Below, piece after piece: positions 7,814-12,145 of a DNA stretch of 12,145 nt. The notes beneath the pieces were generated by a model. It worked only from the letters and a program-made list of their open reading frames with translations, was not told the origin of the DNA and ran no database searches. This DNA is from an uncultured Clostridia bacterium (GTDB lineage Bacteria; Bacillota; Clostridia; TANB77; CAG-508). Location: the NCBI GenBank assembly GCA_934154515.1, contig CAKPGD010000036.1:1-12145 (forward strand), in the 5' to 3' direction. The position numbers and the translations under genes are program-made. The stretch's first letter is position 1. Each line of letters starts with the position of its first letter.

Positions 7814-8794
7814 ATGATTGTAAAAGTTATAAAAATAAAAAAGATGTTTATTATATTAATTATATTAGCAATATTAAGTTCAATAGTAGGGTCAGTATTC
7901 TTAGCTAAATCTTTTGCAAAAGAGGAAGAGAAACAAGAAGAAAAAAAGTATATAAAATGGGTAGATTATAATGTTCCATTGGAACTAATGGAGAAAACTG
8001 CCAAAATAGATATAAATTCGCATAATGATGAAAACAGTATAAATATAAATTGGATAGAACTTTTAGCATACTTAGCATCAAAATATGGAGGAAATTTTAA
8101 ACTATTCAAACAAGCAGATTTAAATAATGTAGTAGAAAGATTAAAGAGTGGAGAAAAGATGGAAACTATCGCACAAAATTCTAAATTATATTCTTATTAT
8201 ATAGAAGCATATACTGCAATATTGGACGAATTTATAGGCGAATATGAAGTAGAAGTAGAAAATGAAGATGGAGCAAAAGAAATAAAGAAGAAATATGGAA
8301 TAAAAGCATTTTTGCCAATTGCAAAGAACTACGGATTCAGCCATTATGACGATTTTGGAAATGCAAGGTCATACGGATATAAAAGAGTTCATTTAGGAAA
8401 TGACTTAATGGGAGCAATAGGAACGCCAATTATTGCAGTAGAAGGTGGAATAGTAGAAGCATGTGGTTGGAATCAATATGGAGGTTGGAGAATAGGAATA
8501 AGAAGCTTTGATGGAAAAAGATACTACTATTATGCTCATTTAAGAAAAGACCGTCCATATGCTAAAGATATGTGTGAAGGAAAAGTAGTAAAAGCGGGAG
8601 AAGTAATAGGATATCTCGGAATGACAGGATATAGTGTAAAAGAAAATGTAAATAATATAAATGTTCCACATCTACATTTTGGAATGCAACTTATATTTGA
8701 TGAAAGTCAAAAAGAAGGAGTTAACCAAATATGGATTGATGTATATAATATTATAAATTTTTTAAAGAAAAACAAAGCAGAAGTAAAAAAATAA
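7814..8794 (+). CDS. Membrane-anchored M23-family (LytM-type) peptidoglycan endopeptidase
   Basis: A zinc metallopeptidase of 326 residues, likely acting on peptidoglycan cross-bridges outside the membrane. A single N-terminal membrane segment (about 11-32) follows a basic start, so it is probably a signal anchor with the rest extracellular. A charged linker (36-46) and a helical region (about 55-165) precede the catalytic domain at about 185-320. The zinc and catalytic residues of M23 are all present: H193 and D197 in HLGND, H242 in YYAHL, and H288 in the HLH motif (PHLHFG). GTPIIAVEGG and AGEVIGYLGMTGYS are also typical. I start it at ATG 7814 because GGAGA (7802-7806) sits 7 bases upstream; an in-frame ATG at 7799 lacks such a site. 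A weak TTGACT/TGTGTA pair (7730-7758) is a possible promoter. No clear terminator follows. The target cross-link and any link to sporulation or growth cannot be told from sequence. Confidence 0.93.
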   Translation: MIVKVIKIKKMFIILIILAILSSIVGSVFLAKSFAKEEEKQEEKKYIKWVDYNVPLELMEKTAKIDINSHNDENSININWIELLAYLASKYGGNFKLFKQADLNNVVERLKSGEKMETIAQNSKLYSYYIEAYTAILDEFIGEYEVEVENEDGAKEIKKKYGIKAFLPIAKNYGFSHYDDFGNARSYGYKRVHLGNDLMGAIGTPIIAVEGGIVEACGWNQYGGWRIGIRSFDGKRYYYYAHLRKDRPYAKDMCEGKVVKAGEVIGYLGMTGYSVKENVNNINVPHLHFGMQLIFDESQKEGVNQIWIDVYNIINFLKKNKAEVKK

Positions 8795-8965
8795 AGTGGG
8801 GCAATATTAGGATATTAGAGAGTATATGATACAGAAACAGGAGAAATTTACAAAGCATATAATGGAATTATAAATAAAAAGCAAATAAATAGGGATAAAA
8901 AACAAAAATATAATAAAAGTTTAAGTAAATGTCAAAATTCGACAAAAAATGAAATAAAAAAATGA
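8795..8965 (+). other. Intergenic sequence with a short unassigned open stretch
   Basis: After the peptidase gene no terminator is visible. From 8819 to 8965 one frame stays open for about 48 codons and begins with RVYDTETGEIYKAYNGI, which looks protein-like, then becomes Lys/Asn-rich low-complexity sequence. It lacks a start codon and SD site, and a TAG (8816-8818) precedes it. It could be a gene remnant or chance. Confidence 0.25.
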
Positions 8966-8971
8966 TATAAT
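8963..8971 (+). promoter_or_regulatory. Extended -10 promoter candidate
   Basis: TGATATAAT is an extended -10 element (TGN-TATAAT). A TCGACA at 8939-8944 is -35-like, but its 21-base spacing is too long, so the extended -10 is the main support. It lies about 45 bases upstream of a strong ribosome binding site. Confidence 0.45.
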
Positions 8972-9033
8972 TAAATAAATTCCATCATATAAAAAATTAT
9001 TTTCAAAATTAATTCTTTCAAAGGAGGCTTACT

Positions 9034-9060
9034 ATGCCAAAATTTCTAAGAAACTATTGA
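9034..9060 (+). other. Mini-ORF of eight codons with a strong ribosome binding site
   Basis: AAAGGAGG (9020-9027) sits six bases before an ATG that opens a frame encoding only MPKFLRNY before TGA at 9058. The same frame is then open for twelve more codons (KHPSFIKESKSQ) to TAA at 9097-9099, directly before a GC-rich hairpin. The promoter-like extended -10, SD, ORF and hairpin spacings fit a complete transcript of about 150 bases. It could be a leader peptide, a very small secreted or signalling peptide, or a 20-residue gene in which a Trp codon (TGG) mutated to TGA. No family is recognised. Confidence 0.4.
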
Positions 9061-9100
9061 AAACATCCTTCTTTTATAAAAGAGTCAAAAAGTCAATAAA

Positions 9101-9123
9101 AATGGGGCTGAAAAAGCCCCATT
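9101..9123. terminator. GC-rich hairpin after the mini-ORF
   Basis: AATGGGGCT and AGCCCCATT form a perfect 9-bp stem with a GAAAA loop. On the plus strand the downstream T run is weak (TAAATTT); on the minus strand the stem is followed by TTTTTATT. So it is a good terminator for minus-strand transcripts and a fair one for plus-strand transcripts. Confidence 0.75.
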
Positions 9124-9627
9124 AAATTTGCGTGATGAGCATATCGTTTAGAAGTTTTACATATTTTTTTCATAAATTAAAACTTCAAGTATATATTCGA
9201 AAAATTTGATAGATGTAACAAATTATTAGTTTTTTGTGAAGAAAAATGTATTAAAAATTTCTAAATAAAAAATAATATTTATCTTGAGCAGAAAAGCAGA
9301 TTGAATATGAAAAAACAAAGGTACTAGTTCTGTTTGATGTGTTAGTATAAAATTTTAATAGTGATTAAGAAAAAGAAAAAATATTGAAAAATATAAGCTT
9401 TCAATATAATTTAGATAAGAAAAAATTAAATAAAAAAATAGCATAAGAGATACAAATTATATAATATTTTTATTGAAAAAATTATGCTATCAAAAAGCCT
9501 AGTATTTCATATGTAGCAGAAGATAGATAAATAAAATTTACAATGTAGAAATAGAGAAAATATAAATAAGAGTAGATAAAAGAAAAATAATTATATTAAA
9601 TAGATTTATGTTATTTGGAGGTTGAAA
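9124..9627. other. Gene-free AT-rich stretch with three inverted repeats
   Basis: No coding region could be supported on either strand in about 500 bases; stops are frequent in all frames. Three dyads stand out: GAAGTTTTA/TAAAACTTC (9151-9159, 9178-9186), ATATTGAAA/TTTCAATAT (9381-9389, 9399-9407, 9-base loop) and ATAGCATAA/TTATGCTAT (9438-9446, 9482-9490, 35-base spacer). They may be decayed terminators or transposon-end remnants; nothing shows which. Confidence 0.5.
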
Positions 9628-9810
9628 ATGGAAAACAATCTAATAAATGCAAAATACAATAATTTCATTGTTGAAATTAAAAATAAAATAAGAAAAAGTC
9701 AATATGAAGCTATGAAGGCTGCAAATACAACACTAATTAACTTGTATTGGGAAATATTAAAAGGCATTTATATCCTTCCAATTGTTTCCTCACTTGAAGC
9801 CAAAATATAA
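9628..9810 (+). pseudogene. N-terminal stub of a DUF1016/YhcG-type PD-(D/E)XK nuclease
   Basis: The first 43 or so residues match the start of DUF1016 N-terminal domains (YhcG family, putative PD-(D/E)XK nucleases linked to mobile DNA): NNFIVEIKNKIRKSQYEAM then NTTLINLYWEI. In the family this leads into a Gly-Lys helix and a protein of about 330 residues or more. Here it changes to ILPIVSSLEAKI and stops at 60 residues, so both the rest of the N-domain and the whole nuclease domain are missing. ATG 9628 has a good GGAGG site (9617-9621), so the stub could still be translated. The tail after residue about 48 appears to come from another sequence, possibly the neighbouring DUF6076-like remnant, implying a deletion junction near 9760-9775. 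Recognition is from memory of the family. Confidence 0.7.
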
Positions 9811-9819
9811 GATCTATAA

Positions 9820-10510
9820 TTTTGCCAATCTCAAGTAAAATTAAAAGAATTTCAAAATATTATAAAATTATGTATTAATCATACCTATAACTTAAAAAGA
9901 CAAGATAAATATAAAAACTTATCTTACTAAATTTATTGCTTATTCAATTAATAAAAATTTAGTTAAATATTCAACAAATATAAATGTTCATTATAACATC
10001 AACTATGCATATAAAATAAATGACATAAAGGCTACAGTTATTACACCTTTGGGAGTAAAAGATAAAATTGACGATAGAATTATTAATCTATCTGAAAGTA
10101 ATATATATAATAGCAAATATCTTTCTAATTTAATTTACTTATCGTTGAATGAAATAGCAACAAATTCTAATGTTTCTATTGGTATTTGTCAAAATTGTGG
10201 GAAGTATTTTATCTCTTATAAAAGATCTCCTGAAAAATATTGTATAATAACTTATTACGAAAATGAAGAAATTTGTAAAGATATTGGTATTCAAGCTACA
10301 TATAAGAAAAAGCAAAATGATAATCCTTGTTTAGCATTTTATAGGAAAACATATCAGAAAAAATTAATGTATGCTAAACGCTCTGAAAATGAAGATATAA
10401 AACACGAGTTTGATGATTGGAAAAATCGTGCTAAAGAAAAAGTTAAAGAATTTAATAAGGGTATTATTAATGAAAATGAATTAATTGATTGGTTAAAAAC
10501 TCATAAATAA
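9820..10510 (+). pseudogene. 5'-truncated, frameshifted DUF6076-like gene
   Basis: The open part ends at TAA 10508-10510 and encodes ICQNCGKYFISYKRSPEKYC, further Cys residues (EEICKDIG), a basic AFYRKTYQKKLMYAKR helix and a final NELIDWL. This Cys-rich zinc-ribbon-like C-terminus is typical of DUF6076 proteins, a family of unknown function common in Clostridia. The frame is open back to 9896 with protein-like sequence (YAYKINDIKATVITPLG) but no ATG; the first start-like codon, TTG 10049, lacks an SD site. Upstream, a second frame (about 9820-9930) reads KLKEFQNIIKLC then YNLKRQDKY before a TAA at 9928, as if one frame slipped near 9912-9930. So this looks like a remnant missing its start. 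One Cys of the usual pair may be replaced (KYCIITYY). It abuts the DUF1016 stub and ends in a strong hairpin. Confidence 0.6.
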
Positions 10511-10552
10511 GCAATAACCTTTAGTGCTTAATCTAAAGGTTATTTGCTTATT
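10506..10552. terminator. Long hairpin between convergent remnants
   Basis: AATAAGC-AATAACCTTTAG pairs with CTAAAGGTTATT-T-GCTTATT: a 19-bp stem with a single bulged T and an 8-base loop (10525-10532). It overlaps the last codons of the DUF6076-like remnant and separates it from the minus-strand ATPase remnant. It probably terminates transcription from both sides. Confidence 0.75.
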
Positions 10553-10561
10553 CATAATTTG

Positions 10562-10954
10562 TTAGTCTTTCATTTCTATAATTACAAATCTTCCATTTTT
10601 ATATTTAGAAAATTCTAGTAAATCAATTTCAAAATCAAATATGCTAACTTCTCTTTTACCATCTCGATCACTGATAAAAAATGAATCTTTAGGAAAAGTT
10701 AAACCTAGTATTTTTATACGTTCCATTATTAGACCTGAATCTGATTCTGTGCTAATATATAAGACAGGAGAGGACATTGTGTTATGCCCTAAAAATTATT
10801 TACCATTTGTGATTGCGTTAGAAAGCTGCAGTGCCAACATAGACTTTCCAACTTTAGCATTTGATACTAAACAATATAATACTTTGGATTTCATTATATT
10901 ATCTATAATGTTGTCTTTTTTTATGCTTGTATCTATTTTTTCTAGTGCTTTCAT
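10562..10954 (-). pseudogene. RepA-type AAA ATPase, truncated and with an in-frame stop
   Basis: The reading frame starts at ATG 10954 with AAGGAGGT at 10960-10967 and runs 130 codons, but codon 53 is TAA (10796-10798). Across the stop the sequence continues in the same frame: SNAKVGKSMLALQLSNAI, then GK-stop-FLGHNT, then VLYISTESDSG, ERIKILGL and, near the end, GRFVIIEMKD. This matches the N-terminal half of RepA-like AAA ATPases (hexameric helicase or primase-loader-type proteins of plasmids and integrative elements): Walker A (VGKS) and Walker B (VIIEM) positions are present. The usual first Gly of Walker A is Ser, the Walker B Asp is Glu, and the frame ends right after Walker B, whereas the family is usually about 300 residues or more. 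So the gene is dead at three levels. It is the second gene of an operon with the excisionase-like remnant, whose 3' end holds its SD. Confidence 0.78.
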
Positions 10955-10957
10955 TTT

Positions 10958-11200
10958 CTACCTCCTTGTTTGAACTCTTGATTCTAAATAGTTAATATTA
11001 ATATTTAAATAGTCTACAACTTCTTTCATTGGTATAACATGACTTGGAATTTTGTATCCTTGATTAATTAATTTATTTATTCTTAATCTCTCTTTTAACT
11101 TTTAAAGCAGAATTTCTATCAAATTCACCTAGTGCCATTAAATCTTCAAGTGTACACCATTGTTTAGATATTAAATTTAGTGTTTCTTGTGCTTTTCCAT
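10958..11200 (-). pseudogene. Excisionase-like DNA-binding protein, two frameshifts
   Basis: The start ATG (11200) has GGAGG at 11208-11212 but reads only seven codons to a stop. Shifting frame in the A run at 11193-11196 (one A missing) gives EKAQETLNLISKQW then CTLEDLMALGEFDRNSALK, a helix-turn-helix-like start. A second shift in the A run at 11100-11103 (one A too many) gives LRINKLINQGYKIPSHVIPM and EVVDYLNINI, ending with TAG at 10958-10960. Together these make about 80 residues, the size and order of small excisionase or MerR-like DNA-binding proteins that precede the RepA-type ATPase in Clostridial integrative elements. Family assignment rests on layout and the W-C-T-L-E-D-L helix start, so it is moderate. 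The stop lies three bases before the ATPase ATG, showing the original operon structure. Confidence 0.6.
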
Positions 11201-11418
11201 ATCTCGTCCTCCATTTTTATTTTTAATTTTAGTTTTTAGTTAACTAGAACTCCAGTACCAATATGGGCTTTGCCTTGTACTTATTTAACGAGTCAGCATA
11301 TCGGCGATTTCTAACTCTATTCAATTTTCAAAGAACTTTTTTAAACTTTTTATGTATTCATTTGTTCACCTCATTTCATTTTTGTTTCAAATTGCTTTTT
11401 CCATTGCAATTCAGCATC
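11201..11418 (-). promoter_or_regulatory. Structured 5' leader of the element operon, with boxA-like site
   Basis: Reading on the minus strand, this 218-base leader has, in order: a GAGGTGA SD before a three-codon ORF (MNT, 11350-11361); a boxA-like GTTCTTTGAAAATTGAATA at 11318-11336, similar to the antitermination element before rRNA genes of Firmicutes; a hairpin GAGTTAG/CTGACTC (7 bp with one G-T, 11290-11317); a hairpin AGTAC/GTACT with an inner GGC/GCC (11254-11281); and the palindrome TAGTTAACTA (11237-11246). The hairpin part is clearly less AT-rich than its surroundings. This fits a conserved regulatory RNA or antitermination leader. The roles are inferred from layout. Confidence 0.55.
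11350..11361 (-). other. Three-codon leader ORF (Met-Asn-Thr)
   Basis: ATG AAT ACA TAA on the minus strand, with SD-like TGAGGTGA at 11366-11373 four bases upstream of the ATG. It is the first translatable frame after the strong promoter and lies just before the boxA-like site. It may stall or clear ribosomes to control the leader; it could also be accidental. Confidence 0.4.
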
Positions 11419-11446
11419 GTTATAGCATCATAAATTTAAATGTCAA
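11419..11446 (-). promoter_or_regulatory. Strong promoter for the decayed element operon
   Basis: On the minus strand, consensus TTGACA (11441-11446), a 16-base spacer and TATAAC (11419-11424) with an extended TGC element just before it. It is divergent from the XRE promoter, leaving the two -35 boxes about 28 bases apart. Confidence 0.8.
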
Positions 11447-11447
11447 C

Positions 11448-11485
11448 CTTTTTTGCGAAAATAAATTAAAAATGTTGCAAAAAAG
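11448..11485. promoter_or_regulatory. Inverted repeats between divergent promoters, likely repressor operator
   Basis: CTTTTTTGC (11448-11456) and GCAAAAAAG (11477-11485) are perfect 9-base inverted arms, 20 bases apart. The right arm overlaps the XRE promoter -35, and a TTGC-N6-GCAA dyad (11475-11488) nests in it. A similar ATTGC-N10-GCAAT dyad lies at 11391-11410 just downstream of the opposing promoter. The position suits sites for the adjacent XRE repressor. Confidence 0.5.
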
Positions 11486-11503
11486 CAATATATATACTAT
11501 AAT
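11475..11503 (+). promoter_or_regulatory. Promoter for the XRE-type repressor gene
   Basis: TTGCAA (11475-11480) and TATAAT (11498-11503) with a 17-base spacer. Transcription would start near 11510, leaving a leader of about 17 bases and no strong SD before ATG 11527. Confidence 0.75.
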
Positions 11504-11526
11504 CAATTCAGAAAAAACGTGAAAGT

Positions 11527-11786
11527 ATGGCTAAAACTAAAGTTGGAGAACTAATTCAACAAGGTAGAGAAGAAAACAATTTGTCAATGCGTCAGTTAGC
11601 AGAACTTGCAAATATAAGTTCTTCGGATATATCAAGAATAGAATCAGGAGAACGAGAAGTGCCTAATCCTAAATTTTACTTAGTATTGCATTTATATGCA
11701 ATTTCTTATCACTAGCAATTGTTGATAGAACGATGAAAGAAGTGGAATTAATTTTAAATGGAGGCAAGAAAAATGGAAGTAAGTAA
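11527..11786 (+). pseudogene. XRE-family helix-turn-helix repressor, frameshifted
   Basis: The N-terminal half is a clear Cro/CI-type HTH domain: GELIQQGREENNLSMRQLAE, then ANISSSDISRIESGEREVPN. In one frame the protein stops at 62 residues with YLVLHLYAISYH, which does not fit the family. Adding one base in the A/T run at 11671-11677 (CCTAAATTTT) gives NPKILLSIA, leading into LSLAIVDRTMKEVELILNGG and a TAA at 11784-11786, giving about 86 residues, more usual for the final HTH helix plus a tail. So the gene is probably inactivated by a one-base deletion, though the short form keeps a complete HTH and might still bind DNA. It lies divergent to the element operon and probably controlled both promoters. 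Its restored 3' end overlaps the start of the Fic gene. The start lacks a strong SD. Confidence 0.7.
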
Positions 11787-12145
11787 AATAAAGAAAGTAT
11801 TGATAGAACAAAAAAATATGAATTTATCTGGAAATCTTTATCATAAGACTCAACTTGATTTTGCCTATAATACAAATCATATTGAAGAATCTACAATAAC
11901 ACCTGATGAAACTGCAAGTATCTATGATACGGGAACGATTTTAACGAGCAAAGATAAGGTTATTGTTTTAAAAGATGCTACTGAAACAAAGAATCATTTT
12001 ACTTTATTTAAATATATGTTAGATACTATTGATGATAAACTAACTGAAGATATGATAAAGAAATTTCACTTTATTTTAAAAGATGGAACTTTAACTGATA
12101 GTGAAAAAGAATGGTTTAATGTTGGTGAATATAAAAAGAAAAAAA
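11773..12145 (+). CDS. Fic-family protein, N-terminal part (runs off the window)
   Basis: 124 codons are open to the right edge. The sequence begins MEVSKIKKVLIEQKNMNLSG and contains LDFAYNTNHIEESTITPDET, then ETKNHFTLFKYMLD, TEDMIKKFHFILKDGTL and EWFNVGEYKKK. This order matches Fic/DOC proteins with an N-terminal inhibitory helix. Such enzymes modify target proteins, usually by AMP transfer. The catalytic HxFx(D/E)GN motif would lie beyond the window. The inhibitory motif (S/T)xxxE(G/N) reads T34-NHI-E38-E39: the key inhibitory Glu is present but the usual Gly/Asn is Glu. The ATG at 11773 has GGAGG (11760-11764) 8 bases upstream and overlaps the restored XRE tail by 14 bases, as in translationally coupled pairs. 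No disruption is seen in the visible part. Target and toxicity are unknown. Confidence 0.8.
   Translation, partial: MEVSKIKKVLIEQKNMNLSGNLYHKTQLDFAYNTNHIEESTITPDETASIYDTGTILTSKDKVIVLKDATETKNHFTLFKYMLDTIDDKLTEDMIKKFHFILKDGTLTDSEKEWFNVGEYKKKK

Noticed and set aside
9034..9099. TGA read as Trp (altered genetic code) in the mini-ORF
   Set aside because: TGG encodes Trp in the conserved genes and none of them has internal TGA codons; a single site gives no support for a changed code.
9306..9350. Cas2-like peptide stretch (KVLVLFDVLV)
   Set aside because: Only fourteen codons, flanked by stops, with no other cas gene or CRISPR repeats in the window. The resemblance is too short to use.
10641..10973. 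Plus-strand open frame opposite the ATPase remnant
   Set aside because: It is the antisense of a recognisable Walker-motif gene on the minus strand; no SD and no homology seen.
8795..11520. tRNA genes as an integration site
   Set aside because: No cloverleaf with a T-loop GGTTCGA-type block was found by eye in the gene-poor stretches.

Overview
The window looks like a chromosomal segment of a very AT-rich, low-GC Gram-positive bacterium, most likely an uncultured or gut-type member of the Clostridia. The reasons are: strong AGGAGG ribosome binding sites; sigma-A promoters of the TTGACA/TATAAT type with 16-17 base spacers; AGA- and ATA-rich codon use; a SpoVB/MurJ-type flippase; an M23 peptidase with a clostridial-style membrane anchor; and Rho-independent terminators. 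The standard code is used (TGG for Trp, TAA/TAG/TGA as stops).

Core half (1-8794). The 3' end of rpsB is followed by a hairpin and tsf (EF-Ts). Next comes a two-gene unit with its own near-consensus promoter: a small protein with two S1 domains and a winged-helix protein resembling the replication-relaxation family. This unit converges, across a probable bidirectional terminator, on a large intact minus-strand gene for a VirD4/TraG-type coupling ATPase. No other conjugation genes are visible. Divergent from that ATPase is a SpoVB/MurJ-like lipid flippase gene broken by one extra base, then hup (HU protein) and an M23-family cell-wall peptidase.

Accessory half (8795-12145). Gene density drops and almost every recognisable gene is a remnant: a stub of a DUF1016/YhcG-type nuclease, a 5'-truncated and frameshifted DUF6076-like gene, and, on the minus strand, a two-gene operon typical of integrative elements (an excisionase-like DNA-binding protein followed by a RepA-type AAA ATPase). 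That operon is decayed by frameshifts and an in-frame stop. It still has a strong promoter and a structured leader RNA with a boxA-like element, two hairpins and a three-codon ORF. Divergent from it is a frameshifted XRE-family repressor, overlapped by the start of a Fic-family gene that runs off the right end. A compact promoter/SD/8-codon ORF/hairpin unit lies between the core and the decayed region.

The most interesting parts are the apparently domesticated pair of conjugation-type genes sitting intact among housekeeping genes, the mini transcription unit at 8963-9123, and the structured leader and divergent control region at 11201-11503. No rRNA, tRNA, CRISPR array or intact insertion sequence was recognised.
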